The notes below the pieces were generated by a model that was not told the DNA's origin, did no database searches, and saw only the letters and a list, made by a program, of their open reading frames with translations. From assembly GCF_000276665.1 (NCBI RefSeq), contig NW_004955446.1, forward strand, positions 9,794,523-9,858,522: a stretch of DNA of 64,000 nucleotides, given 5' to 3'. Position numbers and translations under genes: made by a program. This stretch comes from Chinchilla lanigera (Eukaryota > Chordata > Mammalia > Rodentia > Chinchillidae). Positions 1-12,325 of the stretch are shown here, in pieces; position 1 is the first letter of the stretch; each line of letters starts with the position of its first letter.

Positions 1-559
1 AAGAAAATTTATTTCACAGTTTTTATGAATTTATTATGATATTTCACTATTTTAGTTTTAGTGACTTACAATCTACAATACTGTAACAATGACAATATTG
101 TTATAAAGTCCCAAGGCCTCACAGGGCGGGTATATTTATGTACACTTCACAAGCGAGTTAGCTCATTGGAATAAAATAAAGACAACAACTCAACACAGAA
201 TGTGAAGTTCTTAACTCTGAAAATTGCCAGTTGGATGATCCTAGAAAACTCATTTGATTTTCTTGTTCAATATGTAATATATTATCTGAGTTAAAAGAGA
301 TTATTTCAATTTAACTACCCAGATCAGCCATGGGAGTAGATCCTGGGATGCTTGCTTTGACTGAATCTGAAGAAGAGGCAAGTGGGTTTTTAGGACTCCA
401 CAGTTAGCAGTCTTTACCTTTTTCCAGATTGCCTTGGTGCTTTTTAACAGACTATGTAATATAACTAATTTAATAAAAATGAAAATCTAGAATTTAAGAC
501 TCTATTGGAAGTTAAGAACTTTAGAAGTCATTGAAAACTTGAGAACAGAGCAGTAGATA
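1..559. other. Unassigned AT-rich sequence
   Basis: No coding frame, RNA gene or repeat family is recognisable here. Sequence is AT-rich with scattered stop codons on all frames. Probably old neutral DNA or a degraded repeat. Confidence 0.5.
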
Positions 560-571
560 TTGAAAAGGATT

Positions 572-711
572 TTTTTTGAGACAGCGTCTCACTATATAGT
601 TCAGGCTGTCCTTGAACTCACTATGTATGTTCAGGCTGGCCTCAAACTCGTGACTATCTTGCCTCAACCTCCTGAGTGCTGGGATTATAGGCCTGCTCCA
701 CTATGTCTGAC
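572..711 (-). mobile_element. B1-like SINE (7SL-derived)
   Basis: Read on the minus strand this is a 7SL-derived B1 element. The plus strand shows the tail as poly-T followed by the characteristic GAGACAGCGTCTCAC, and further on the CTGAGTGCTGGGATTATAGG block that is the reverse of the B1 head. The segment TCAGGCTG occurs at 601 and again at 631, the family's internal duplication of about 30 bp. Flanks TTGAAAAGGATT (560-571) and TTGAAAATGATT (712-723) form a 12-bp target duplication with one mismatch. Non-coding; transcribed by RNA polymerase III when active and mobilised by L1. Confidence 0.9.
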
Positions 712-723
712 TTGAAAATGATT

Positions 724-3559
724 ATTTTATTCGTCTTCACTGTTGGAGTGTTATAAGTTAGTGACTATACACTTATTTCTACTTCACCTTGATTTACATG
801 TATTGAAAAGAGAGGGTCAAAAAAGCTACATATGAAGGGTTATGAAATTACTTTAATGGAAAGGAAAATAACATTTCTTGTGCCTCTATAATAAATGATT
901 GATTGATAAAAAATAAGAAAAGTTTAGGTTTTCCCATGCATACTTCATATCAGACATGTTGCTAGTTTCCTTTATATAATGATAGTGATCTGCACGGTGA
1001 AGTGGACGTAACAGATACTGAGTTCTTATTGTGTCCCAGACATTCCTTTTAACGTGTATGGATATTAAATAAGTAAAACTCTCCAACACTATGAAAAGCC
1101 ATGTTATTATGTCATTTTACTAAGGAGGAATTGAAAATACAGAATGGCTAAATAACTTGTTTATGCTACACAGTATTAATTAAAGAAGCTGGAATCTGCA
1201 TCCCAAAATGTGACTTCAAAACCAAACATTTCACCATTCTACTATACATCTTTCCTCTCAGAATAGCTCTCCAAGATAAAGGTTATAAAGCTTGTTTCAA
1301 AAGTAGAGTGAATATTTAAATTTAAAAATTAGTTACAGTAAAAGACATACTTAAGCAAACCCTCCCTTAAAATCCTTCTCTCTCTTTGAACATGTTTATT
1401 CCATTATTCTTGCCACTTGCTGAAGAAATTCTGTCTTTTCCTGAGTGTCTTTACTTGTGCTGTGTGCCTTCCTCAAAGCCTGGAATTGGTTCAAAACATT
1501 TACCTTTCATAGTCATTTTGGCTTTGGGGAAGACACCGAAGTCACACAGAAGATTCTATGAAGATGAATAAGATGAGGGAGGATGCAGGGTAATGTTTTT
1601 CCAACCTGCCTTTCCATTGGATGGCAAGCAGGAGCAGCAGGAGCAGCATTCATTGTATTTTTGATCAAAGTGTGTAAAGACACTTACAAAGGATGACTTC
1701 CAGGACTGATGCATGTGTTCTAGGTCAAGAGATCAATGGAACAGCCTTTTACTGTATTAATTTTGTAATATTTTAAACATTCAAAGTATATTTTAAGAAT
1801 TCCTTGTACATATGCATGGTACCTATGTAAGTACTTATACATATATTTATACTGTATATTTACACACAGAAATACAGTATATTTATGCACACATTAAATG
1901 TAAATACCCATATATATACATGTAAATATATACTGTGAATATACATACATATGGTGACATGATATAATTGGAGGTATATATGAATATTTACGCATTCATT
2001 GATTAAAAATAGAAGAAATTTTTAAAAACTTTTAAATAGTAGACATTAAAAATTTAAAAATTTTCAAATAGTAGACAAATGAGTTGCTTCCTTTCATATT
2101 TGGCAAATTTGATGATTACATTTTATACCTCTTATAGTCAAGTGTAGTTCTGTTCATTTACTTTCTATGTGATAGGACTTTTTAGAGTTATAAAAATTCA
2201 CATTTTCTCTGCTATTTATCTTAATATTTCATAATAAAAATTGTAAAGCACCTGGGCTATAGACATCAAGTACATTTTGAAATATATGTAGAATAATAAA
2301 ATGAACTGAGTTTCCTATTTTGACAGTTTTTTTACAGTTCTGCTGTAGGTTAAACTAGCCTGATTTAGTTATTCATCTTCCCACAATTCAGAATAATAAA
2401 GGTAAGCACTGTATTAATCTTCTTTTAGCCTACTTGTATATATTTTATAGCTCTCCCTAAAGCTCAGAACAGTTCTATGTTTTTTAGGAGTGGAGATTTG
2501 TCCAGAGAGGATACAAAGAAAACTTTTGCTTATTACCTGGTAAATTCAGGATTTCCACTGTTAAAATTAGATTGACCCTCTTGCTGGGTATACATGGATA
2601 GATTAATTGTCCATCCAAAACAGTGGCTACACTCACAGGAAAGAGAGAACATTTGTAAAACTAAATCAATCTAGTAATGGTGGAGAAAACTAACTTCCTC
2701 TTCCCTTCCTTCTTTCCTGTATTTATGTGTCACTATCCAGGGGCAGGGCAGAGTAGTGTTAATGAGAAGAAGTCAATGAACCTACAGTTGAAACGCCAAG
2801 ATTCAGTGAATGCTAGGAATTCCATTTGTAACAAAGATTTAAAGCTATCTTGTTTTAATTTCACAAGTGTGATCACAAACATACTCTTCTGACTTAAAAT
2901 ACCTGCATTTTCTTTCTCTATGAATGAACCAATGAAAATAGTGGTAAATTAGAAACATATGCTAACACAACTAACCATATTTATAATAACTATGTGCAAG
3001 ATTGTTTAATAAACATCAAAAGTTCAGTGATATTATATCAAATTCCCAGAGACTTTAGTGATCAAACCGTCTTCTGAACTCTCTGAACTTCATTATTAGC
3101 CCAATAAGAGAAAAAATGTAAAATACATAATCCCCAAACTATCCTTTAATCTAAAATTTCACTCTCTACTATGATCTTATAAAAGAATGAGACAGACCTG
3201 TATGCAGATAGGGAAGGTGTAGAACAGAAATAATATCAAGTGCAAAAGTAAGTTCCAAGAAGACAATGCAATGCACACACTGTCAAGGCTCCAACAAAAC
3301 CAATATACTTACTTGAAAATCTATAGTGACTAGAAAGATCCTACACCAGACATCCCTTCTCCCATAAGTTTACAAACAACATAGTAAGATACCTGCAAGT
3401 AAATAATACCTTCATGTTAGCAAATCCCACATTATTAGCTTCACTCAGCTGTTCTTATTCTGGCCTTAGTTTCCACATCTGAATAGGGTAAGACACCTAA
3501 ACCTTTATCTGAGGTGGGCAGACAACACACACATAATCTTTACTTTTCCTTACTATTCT
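724..3559. other. Unassigned sequence, AT-rich
   Basis: About 2.8 kb in which I recognise no gene or named repeat. Positions 1800-1990 are an imperfect TATA/ATAC-rich low-complexity tract. Short open frames (longest about 70 codons) have no recognisable domains and are what chance gives at this base composition. Confidence 0.45.
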
Positions 3560-3890
3560 TATGTTAATTTTCATGGCATGATATTACTTCATTTTTTCTG
3601 GGCAGCTTAAAGAACATACATTTATGGTCTCTCAGTTTCTATGGCTCAGGAGTCTAGGCACAGCTTAGCTGATGTTCTGCAGTCGAGGTGTTTGCTGAGC
3701 GGTGATCCTTTCTGGAGATCTTCCAAGCTAGTGTTGCTGCTGTCTGTGGAGCCCACTCTCCGGAACAAAGGCAACCTGTGGCTTCTTGATATGTGGCCCT
3801 TTTACAGCCTCTCCCACAGTGTGGCAGCTTACTTAGCTAAGGCAACAGGAGAAATTCTCTGGGTAGTTTTTACAACTGGAAAAAAATTCC
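3560..3890 (-). mobile_element. MLT1-like MaLR LTR relic
   Basis: The plus strand reads as the reverse of an MLT1-type LTR 3' half. In order there is a GCAGCTTAAAGAACATACATTTATG block, a CTCAGTTTCTATGGCTCAGGAGTCTAGGCACAGCTTAGCTG-type block, then a GTTGCTG...TGGAGCC block. This order is typical of old mammalian ERVL-MaLR LTRs. It is heavily diverged, with no clean ends or target duplication. The 103-codon open frame across it (3641-3952) is a by-product. Confidence 0.5.
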
Positions 3891-4463
3891 ACTCAAGTAA
3901 AATAAATTCTCTTTGTGACTATGAAATGCTGAATTATCAAACATGTTTCTAAAGAACCGTATACTTAAGATGTACAGCTTTATCATAGGCTCTTAGAGCC
4001 CTTTTGAATTATGTTTTGCCATAGAAGAGTAAATGGAAATCCATATTGCTTTTCCTATATCACTTTTTTATTATAAAGAGAAAAAAGATAAACAAACAAT
4101 GAGTTTCAAAACAGGTTAGTAGAACGGTTACAATACTTGGTTCACTGAGTATGGTTGTCTTCCTAGTTCTCTCCCAGTTTCCTGTATGGGATAAGGTCTC
4201 AGAGCTCTTCCATTAATATTGCTTAGGGGTCCACCCTTCTGTCCACAGTGTGGGTGCTGTCATGGTGTCATGGGGCCAGACTAGGTATGATCGTCCTTGG
4301 TGAAACATAACTAGACTTCAAGGGGTGTTGGCTTTCACTTTTAGTCAGTTAGGTTCTTCAAGAGCGTGCAGCTTTTAGGTTTGGGCTCAAAATTATGTGA
4401 TCATCTGCATCACCGAACCTGGACCATCCAAACTTTAAAATATTAATTACTCTAATGTTTAGC
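3891..4463. other. Unassigned sequence
   Basis: No gene or repeat family recognised. 4110-4430 is moderately GC-richer than its surroundings and not low complexity, so it may be an unrecognised old repeat. Confidence 0.4.
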
Positions 4464-4471
4464 AATTCTTT

Positions 4472-4620
4472 TTTTCGTCTTTTTGAGATAGGGTCTCACT
4501 ATGAAGTTTAGGCTGGCCTTGAGCTCATTTTGTAGCCCAGGCTGATCACAAACTCGCAACAATCCTCCTGCCTCAGCCCCCCTAGTGCTGAGATTACAGG
4601 CATGTGCCACCAACCCAGCT
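4472..4620 (-). mobile_element. B1-like SINE (7SL-derived)
   Basis: Reverse-oriented B1. The plus strand starts with a T-rich tail, then GAGATAGGGTCTCACTATG, two AGGCTG-containing repeats of the internal duplication (4511 and 4540), and CTGCCTCAGCC leading into the ATTACAGGCATGTGCC head. AATTCTTT at 4464-4471 and 4624-4631 is a plausible 8-bp target duplication. An open frame of 65 codons crossing the element is SINE sequence and not a protein gene. Confidence 0.9.
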
Positions 4621-4631
4621 AAAAATTCTTT

Positions 4632-5555
4632 ATATAAAAATACTGACATCTCCTTTTAAAATCAAGTATGTTCCAAGAAGATGTAAATATCTCACTCAAC
4701 CAAAGAAACAAAGACACAGAAGCAAAAGCATAAATTCTTCATGTGTCACTTTTAGTTTCATCAGTTTGCAATCTCTCCATTAGTATTTTTGCAAGAAAGA
4801 GGACGAAACAAAACATAAACTTAAGTATGTCTTTGCTGTCATTATTCTTCTGTGAACTGCTCAAAATTCTAGACAGTAATCATCCCTTTCTGCTGTAAGT
4901 AGTCCAAAACAAACAAAATCCTGCATTTCTGAGTTTGAATCTTCGATTAAAGAAAGAAATCAAGTTATTTCTGAGTACCTATTGAAATGAGATTGTTATG
5001 TTCATTAGTTACTTGGTGTTTCTCAGTTTAAAAGAAAATCTTTCTGAAAAATTATTGCTTGTGTTTATTGATCTGTACCCCTGAATGAAATCTAAATGAG
5101 TCTGTAAGAATCTATTCCAACATGAAATAATTAAAGAAGGAAAACAGATCAGAGTTCATAGGAATGAGAGCTGAGCTCACTTTTATGTTTATTGCACCAC
5201 TGATTACTTCTCAGTTTCATCAGACAGAGGGAGTTGCAAGGTGAAATATTTTCTATTACTAATAGAATTCCTAGATTTAACACAACATCTTCATTTCAAT
5301 ATTGCTCTGTTTTGTATGTTTTTCAATGGTTCAAATGTCACCAACTACACCCACCTTGCTTTGTATTGCCCTTATCTAAAATAGATGAATAAAAACCATC
5401 ACAGAAACTCATATCTGTCTACCCCTTGAATTACATTTCTGTCCAGTGGTTTCAGAATTTTTCTGAAAATGAGTTATTGTCTTGAAGGTTCAAGCCACTT
5501 TAGAAAAAAGAGGCACAAACAGATACTATACTTCTGGTTGAAGTTGTGTGTTGAA
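4632..5555. other. Unassigned sequence
   Basis: No coding frame, RNA gene or repeat family that I recognise; AT-rich, stop-dense in all frames. Confidence 0.45.
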
Positions 5556-5566
5556 ACAAAATGTCT

Positions 5567-5738
5567 GCCAGGCTGGTGATGTACGCCTGTAATCCCAGTA
5601 CGCAGGAGGCTGGGGCAGGAGGATCATTGTGAGTTCAAGACCAGCCTGGGCTACAAAGTGAGCTCAAGGCCAGCCTGAACTACATAGTGAGACCCTGTCT
5701 CAAAAAAGACTAAAAAAAGAAAAAGAAAAAAACAAAAC
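5567..5738 (+). mobile_element. B1-like SINE with 29-bp internal duplication
   Basis: Well preserved plus-strand B1. It begins GCCAGGCTGGTGATGTACGC, has the pol III B-box region GAGTTCAAGACC, and ends in GAGACCCTGTCTC plus an A-rich tail (5700-5738). The motif CCAGCCTG occurs at 5641 and 5670, giving a 29-bp quasi-tandem duplication like that of murid B1. The flanks AAACAAAATGT before and AAACAAAACGT after the tail form a target duplication with one mismatch, so the insertion is fairly young. Confidence 0.95.
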
Positions 5739-6039
5739 GTTTGTTAGATCAGCTCTGCATTGCTAGCACATCAATGATGGTGGTAGCTTAAAATTATGAA
5801 GCAAAGGAAAATTTTATATTTTCTTCAACTTACCAAATTAAATGCTTCTAAATGTGACTGAAGCTAAAAGTATAGATATTCTTCAAAATTTGCTTTGACC
5901 TTCATCAAGTATTTCTGGGTTTTATAAACCCATGTGATTCTGTGCTTTTCATAATCAAATATTACTATAAGGCAATTATTCAAAATTCTTTATCTTTGAA
6001 AAAAGAGCAAAAGCAACATAACAGAGCAATGATAGACTT

Positions 6040-6575
6040 TTCAAGAAACAAGAACTGGGCATGCACATGTTAAAAAACAAAAGACAAATCTAGACCTAGA
6101 TATTACACCTTGCACAAAAATGAACACAAGACAAATTGTAGACCTAACTGTAAAAGGCAAAACAATAAAATTGCAAAAAGATAACATAGGAGAATACCTA
6201 GATTTTTTGTGCATGGTGGTAACTTTTCAGATACAATATAACAGTAAGCTGAAATTCATTAATATTCAGAATCTCTTTTTGTGAAAAACTTATCTGGAGA
6301 ATAAGACAGGCCACAGATTTGTAGAGAATGTTTGCAAAAGACACATATGATATAGAATTTGTATCCAAGATACACAAAGAACCCTTAAAATCAACAATAA
6401 TAAAGAAATCTGATTGAAAAAGTAGGCTAAAGACTTGAACATATACCTTACCAAAGACGAAATGCGGATAAGTAAGTATGTGAAAAGATGCTCCATATTG
6501 CTTGTCATTAGAAAGACACAAGGTTTTCAATAGTGAGATAATACTACACACAAAGCTAGAACACTGACAACATCA
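6040..6575 (+). mobile_element. L1 ORF2 3' fragment (old)
   Basis: Plus-strand LINE-1 ORF2 relic. Typical segments are AAATCTAGACCTAGATATTACACC, the ATAGGAGAATACCTAGATTTTTTG region, then GACTTGAACATATACCTTACCAAAGA and the run towards the 3' end of ORF2. Stops and frameshifts are frequent, and no intact reverse transcriptase or endonuclease remains. A 117-codon frame on the opposite strand (6198-6551) is an antisense artefact. Confidence 0.55.
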
Positions 6576-7493
6576 TATTTTGCAAGTCCTCCTTCAGAAA
6601 AATAGAACATTCTGTAACATTTTGTGATGATCATCCCTCCATCCCCTGCTACCCCTAGAAACATGAGGGGTCCTTCCTCAGAAGCTTACTGTGGAAACCT
6701 GGTCTAGCTCCTCAGGACAAAAGTGAGAAATGTGCACAGGTGACTTGGCCTTCCCAGAGTGTTTAACCCTGAGAGTCCGCACCAAGCCTACAGCGCTTCA
6801 CTGATTGCAGTGTTAGTCCTCTTACCTTGGAATTAACTCCCACAGAGGACTCTAGTGGATTTCTGTTTTCATAAATAGCAGTGCTCTGAATCTCCAGTTT
6901 TTCAGGCAGTGATTTACTCTGTGACTTCCTTTCTCTTGCAGGTCTAAGAAGAGTTGTGTTTTCTGTTTGTTCAAATTTTTAATTGTTAAGATGGAGTGCT
7001 GCCTTCCAAACTCTTACGTGATGGACTGGAATACTAATGGGCTTATTTTTACATTTTCCAAACAGTTTTAAGTTCCATAGATCAGCAGCAAAGGAGTGCA
7101 TTCAGAGTCCTATCTCCAGGATCTGGACAAGTGTATGGCACATAACTGATTGCAAGCAAATACCTATTAACAGAATGACATCAAGCGAGCGGATGAGTCA
7201 CTGAACAGTTTCAGATCTGTGTCTTCTTTCTTTTAAAGCTCAATCTATCCTATTGTACTAAGAGTGTTCAAAACATGACAGTTGCTTTTCATTTTGCTGT
7301 AAGATATACTTGTTTCTAGAATCTAATCTTACTTAAATCCTTCAAGATGTTTTACAGTCATTTTCTGATTGTATAACATTTTTCTGCCTCAATTTCCTCT
7401 TATACATGTCTTTTAATGGACTTTATTCACTCTTCCATACTGTACTTTCTCTGCACATTTTTTGTTATCTTCTTTTATCTTTATCAATTATCC
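6576..7493. other. Unassigned sequence, possible L2 trace
   Basis: No gene. 7095-7185 resembles an L2 3' end (ATCTCCAGGATCTGG... GTATGGCACATAACTG...), but too weakly to call. 6630-6900 is non-repetitive and slightly GC-richer, of unknown nature. Confidence 0.35.
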
Positions 7494-7519
7494 TCCCTCT
7501 CTCTCTCTATATATATATT
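7494..7519. repeat. (CT)n(TA)n microsatellite
   Basis: A CT dinucleotide run passes directly into a TA run immediately beside the T-rich tail of an ID element. A length-variable locus is likely. Confidence 0.8.
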
Positions 7520-7522
7520 TTT

Positions 7523-7624
7523 TTGCTTGTTTGTTTATTTGTTTGTTTCCAGTACTGGGAATTGAACTCATGACCTTGTGCTTGCCGGGCAGGCGCTGTG
7601 CTGCTGAGTTAAATCCCCAGCCCC
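7523..7624 (-). mobile_element. ID SINE (tRNA-derived)
   Basis: Reverse-oriented ID element. A T-rich/GTTT tail leads into AGTACTGGGAATTGAACTC, CTTGTGCTTGCCGGGCAGG and CTGAGTTAAATCCCCAGCCCC. On the minus strand this gives the GGGGCTGGGGATTTAACTC head (A box) and GAGTTCAATTCC (B box). ID elements derive from a tRNA-Ala/BC1-type RNA and need L1 machinery to move. Confidence 0.92.
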
Positions 7625-9619
7625 TCTATTAAATGTTTTTGTCCTCACTTTCATTGATGTATCTGTAAGAGAGGCATTTGATAACCTAAAATAGTACACT
7701 TACAAGTTTTGGGGACCACTTTTCAAAGAGAAATAAAAGTAACTCACTAAATGTTTATTAACAGTTTCTTTCTAAGTTAAGCAGCCTGTCACACATAGAA
7801 CAATACTTCCTGATATCAATACATTAGATGAATAGGAAACCATGCATCACCTACATACAAATAAAAGAATGTGATGCAGTGAATTGGTTTGAAAATATCT
7901 TAATATTTGGTGACACACCAACTTTCCAGTCAGAGAATATTCTGTTCTTGATTCCAGAGAGCCAAAAAAGTCTCCAAACATTCACAAAAAGTTAACTTTT
8001 ACCTCTGACTTGATGAGCTGCTAAATGAATAGCATGTAGTTAAAATTTTGAATGTGCTAATCATTAAGACCTAAATTTCATTTTAAAATAAAATGATCGA
8101 ATTCTGTTTATAATCAACTGATAAATAGTAGTTACCTTATATTTAAGCATAAGTTTTGTGTATTTAATACATACAAATACAGGACATCAGTTATATTAAA
8201 GTTCATTAAAAGAATACTATATGCGTATTCCACATGGTATTTGTCCTATTATATCTGAGACAAACTTATACTATAAAATAACTATTTTTCTCTGAAATTC
8301 ATGTTTACCTAGGTGTCCTTTATTATTCTGACAACTTTTCTTAAATTATCTTTTCCTAAAAGACTTGGAGATGTGATGGGTTGATAGATGTTTGGAGATT
8401 GGTACTCTTTGTTTTATCCAGATGGAGAATTTGATTGCAACTTGTGTGAAGAATATTTTTGATGAAAAGATGAGTTAAATTATGTGGAAGCAAAGCAAGC
8501 AAGTCAGAATTGTTGCAGGAAGAATTTTGATTAGGTTTAAGGAAAGCTATTTTGATTAAACAGATACTAACTTTGGGGGTATTTTTTGGAATGGAACTTT
8601 CTCTCAACACTTTCACAGTCCCAGACACTCTGAGATATTACTGAACATTAACTGGAAGACAGCTATACAGGTCAGGCATGTTGAACAGTGGAGAAAAGTA
8701 GACTGAATTTATGTGCGAATTTTGATTGGTAATAGAGATAAATTACTGGCTATGGTACAAAAAAGGAAAAGGAAAAGGAACTACAAACACTGTTCAGTAG
8801 AAGTCTTTGTAGGAGACAGATCCTGAGAATGTCTTCTATAGAGAAAGTGCTTTGAATTTAGGTTTTTACCACAGGGCTTTCAATAAAAAAGTAGAATGGC
8901 ATATCTTTATCTCAGTCATCTCGTATTACCCACAGTACCTTCCAAAGCAGGTGCTCACTCAGTGAATATTTTCCAGCTGAGAGATTAAAATCGCAACTTG
9001 TCTGGAAGGAAGATTTGACTCTGAACACACTGTCCACTGTGTGCCATAAGAGTAGATCTTCTAACAAATAGTTTGCTGTTGTTCTCATGACACTGACAAG
9101 CTGTCAAATCATCTTCGAGCGTTTTTTGTTGGTGTGTCCCAAGTTATTTTCTTCCCACTGATGTCATCTAAACAGTCTTGTTTTTCTGGTTCTTCTTTGA
9201 ACACTTTGATATTCTGCTGCCTTCCTCTGGTTGCTTCCAGCATCCTTTATGTTGCATCGCTTCTCTGATTTATGGCTTCACTTCCTGCATGTGTCCAGGA
9301 CTAGTGTTTGTTATTTAAAGGGACTTCCTTGTAGACAGTTTTGCCCAGAGTATGTGACACAATACGGACAATGGAGAGAACCTAAAGCCAGATATATCTT
9401 TTCTTGCTTTGTCTTTAACTAAATATATTATTTATCATCACTAGTGCACCTGAGGCACTCCCATGCCTCCTGTACTTTATGAGTAACTGGGCTGGCTAAA
9501 TCGGGAGACTTTCCTCAGTCTTTGCTTATGAAAGATTATTTTGACAAATTTTAAAATGTCCTTTTTTGGTCTTTTTCCATGACTTCTCCGCTTAAAGCAC
9601 AGACTTTCCAACCCCTCAA
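7625..9619. other. Unassigned sequence
   Basis: About 2 kb without recognisable coding, RNA or repeat features. Local AAAAGGAAAAGG repetition occurs at 8760-8780. Open frames of 60-90 codons here show no domain and lack any promoter or splice context that I can defend. Confidence 0.4.
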
Positions 9620-10210
9620 ACTTTTTATGAAATTTTTTTTTTATAAATAGGCAGTACAAATATGTTATAACATTTGAAAGATACAGATGATTTAGAGGGA
9701 ACATATCCTGTTCACCGCACCAGACACTGGGCCACCCATCTTGCAAATAAATACTGTTAATACAAACATCCTCTACAGGTGGGTTACGCTGACATAGCGT
9801 ATGATTTTTTTTAATGGAAGAGGAAATCTGCTTCAAACATTGCTCTACTTCTCATCCTAACTCTTTCACAATCCCAGATCCTTTGAGATATTAGTGACTG
9901 AACAAAGATAGTTATAGAGATCATGTATTTTGAATAATGGAGAAAAATTGATTGAATATATTTGTTTTAAAAGAATCTTATCTTAGTACATATACAACTT
10001 TTAAAAATGACTGCGTGTTATCATATAGCTGAATAATAATTTACTGGTTACTTATTGACAAGTGTTTACAATTTTTCTCCCAACTTTTACTATTTATACA
10101 AAATTTGGCAATAAATAACCTTAAATAATTATACTTCATATATACATGCAAATGTCTGTAGATAAAGTTTTTAGAAGTTAAATTGCTAGGTTAAACTTAA
10201 AATATTGATT
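9620..10210 (-). mobile_element. Ancient L1-like 3' fragment
   Basis: Two blocks resemble the mammalian-wide L1 3' region seen in reverse. One is a T-rich start followed by CCACCCATCTTGCAAATAAATACTGTTAA (9734-9763). The other, 10010-10200, contains ATAGCTGAATAATAATTTACTGG, GGCAATAAATAACC and TCTGTAGATAAAGTTTTTAGAAG. Diverged and broken; orientation is an inference. The 119-codon minus-strand frame at 9477-9836 overlaps this and is not convincing as a gene. Confidence 0.35.
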
Positions 10211-10325
10211 AGACTGCTTTAGTTATTACTATAAAAGAATATATATTACTTTATTACTAGGAGAGAATATTTAGTACCTTAAAAGAATATTACTATAGGT
10301 TTTTTATTGTCAATCACAAATTCCT

Positions 10326-10433
10326 GGGGCCGGGGATATAGCTCAGCTGCACAAGTGCCTGCCTGGCAAGCACAAAGTCTTGAGTTTGATTCCTGGTACC
10401 AAAAATAATAATAACAATAAAAAAGTAAAAAAA
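10326..10433 (+). mobile_element. ID SINE with target duplication
   Basis: Plus-strand ID element: GGGGCCGGGGATATAGCTCAG (A box region), GCCTGCCTGGCAAGCAC, GAGTTTGATTCC (B box), then an A-rich AATAATAATAAC tail. AATCACAAATTCCTGG (10312-10327) and AATCACAGATTCCTGG (10442-10457) form a 16-bp target duplication with one mismatch. The duplication overlaps the first bases of the head, so the exact boundary is uncertain by 1-2 bp. Confidence 0.93.
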
Positions 10434-10521
10434 CTGAGCTAAATCACAGATTCCTGGAACAAATCAAATTTCCTTTCCCATCAGGAGCACTTTACTTTGA
10501 CTATTATTTATATTGCAAAAC

Positions 10522-10572
10522 CAGGGCTGGGGGAATAGCTCAGGGGTGGAGCATTTTACTGCAAAAAAACAG
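10522..10572 (+). mobile_element. Truncated ID SINE
   Basis: AGGGCTGGGGGAATAGCTCAG and a following GGGTGGAGCATTTTACT match the first half of an ID element, then the sequence runs into A7 without the B-box half. It is probably 3'-deleted or internally primed. Confidence 0.6.
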
Positions 10573-12314
10573 GGGAATTAAACCAATTTTGAATGTTCTG
10601 AGAAAGTTTACAGTTCAAAGAACCTAAGGGGAATGTGCATGGAATATAGAGAGTGACAGGTAATTAAATTCCTTTTCAGTGTCAATTTACTGAAATTTAA
10701 GAGCTGGAATTTCCTTCAATGAAGAATTCTTCGTAGTCGATTTGCATTCATAGGGACCTTAGAAAAGACCACTTAGAGGACATTTTATACTCTAACATGT
10801 AAAGAGCACCAGAAAATCAGAGATTACAGTTGTGCAGGTCAAGTCAAGCACTGACTCAGATAACCTCACCACCTAAATGAATTCAAGAGATGAAATCATT
10901 GAATTCATTCTTCATCTCCTAAGCTTATTGCAAAGTGAAATTCTTAAGTTTTGTTTCTCTTTTTGCCTAAGATGAATGAATAGTTTGCTTGTTACCTCTG
11001 AGGTAGGACAGAAGACTTAAAGATAGACAGAAAGGAGACAAGAAAAAGCATATCTTTTAAAATAAAAACTGACTTTCAGTACACAAAATCAGTTAAAATT
11101 TTTTTCCGGCTAAAACACCCTAAGCTTGAGCTATTCCTTTCATTGCACCATTCTTTCTTCTTGCAAATGGGCCTCCTCTCTTCTTTCTCACTTGCACAAA
11201 TAGGCTTTCCCCCATCAAAGTTGTTGGCTACTATGTGGTTTTATCTCCTTTTTTTCCCCATAAACTTTCCATAGGTTCCATGGGTTTCCATCCAAGTCCT
11301 CATAAATATCCCAGGCTCAAGGCCATTTTGCACCTCTTTCTCTTGAGGGTCAGAACTCTTTGAGAGAGTTCTTTTAAATTTTGCCTTATAAGTCTCTTTA
11401 TATCTCTTAGTGACTAGTCCTGAAAATTCCTTTTATATGAAGGAAGTCAGCAAATCTGCAACTTACTGTACTGCTAGGGTGGGTTTAAGTTCCTCATCTC
11501 CACTTTGGGAACTTCCTTAGACCCTGTCCATTGCATTTTAGAGACCTCTTTAGATGCTGTGGAGAATCTTTTCCTCTTATTTTCAAGAGGTACAGCCCAG
11601 ATCCACAAAGTACAGTTCGTACTTCACCGCTACTCAGAAAAATCATCTGTGATAACTGTTGCCAATGAAGCAGGACTGGAAACATTAGCTAAAACTGACA
11701 TTGCATTCATGTATACAAAATACCATTGTTCTCTTTCCATGAAGAGGGAATGAGTCAGGGCTCTCTATTAACATGGATAAACATATTCTCTAGACTTTGA
11801 TTTATGGGGCTGAGCAGATGCTCAGAGCTCCCTTTAGCCAGTGCTTAACTGTGTGTATCACAGTATTAAGCAATGTGTAAGGTATGACTGGCCTCATATC
11901 AAAGTTCTATTATTTGCCTGATTTATGTTAACATATCACTCAGAGATAGAAATATGTTGGAACTTACAGGAAGCCTTCCTTTTCAGGGGAAGTCTAAACG
12001 ACCTAAATCTGGTGGCTTTTAGAAGTTCAAAGCCAGAGAAGTAACTCTTTATTTTTGTCTATAACAAGAGAATATATTGAACGGCACTGTCATGTGTTTG
12101 GGATGTTTGCAGTACAAGGGAAGAAAGAACAGCTTGTTACACCGTCTTCAAATGACATTATTGTGGAAAATGGCAAAAGAAATCCCTAAGAAGATGCACA
12201 TTTAGCTTTTTAAACAACACTAGTAACGTTATTTAACTCTTTTCCTAACAAATTGCAATTTGTAAAAGCTCTTGCATTTAGAATGGTTCTGTTTGTATTC
12301 TATGTAAGTAGATG
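10573..12314. other. Unassigned sequence
   Basis: No gene or repeat family recognised over 1.7 kb. Two overlapping opposite-strand frames near 11494-11753 (63 and 82 codons) have no domain features. Confidence 0.4.
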
Positions 12315-12325
12315 AGAGAAATATA

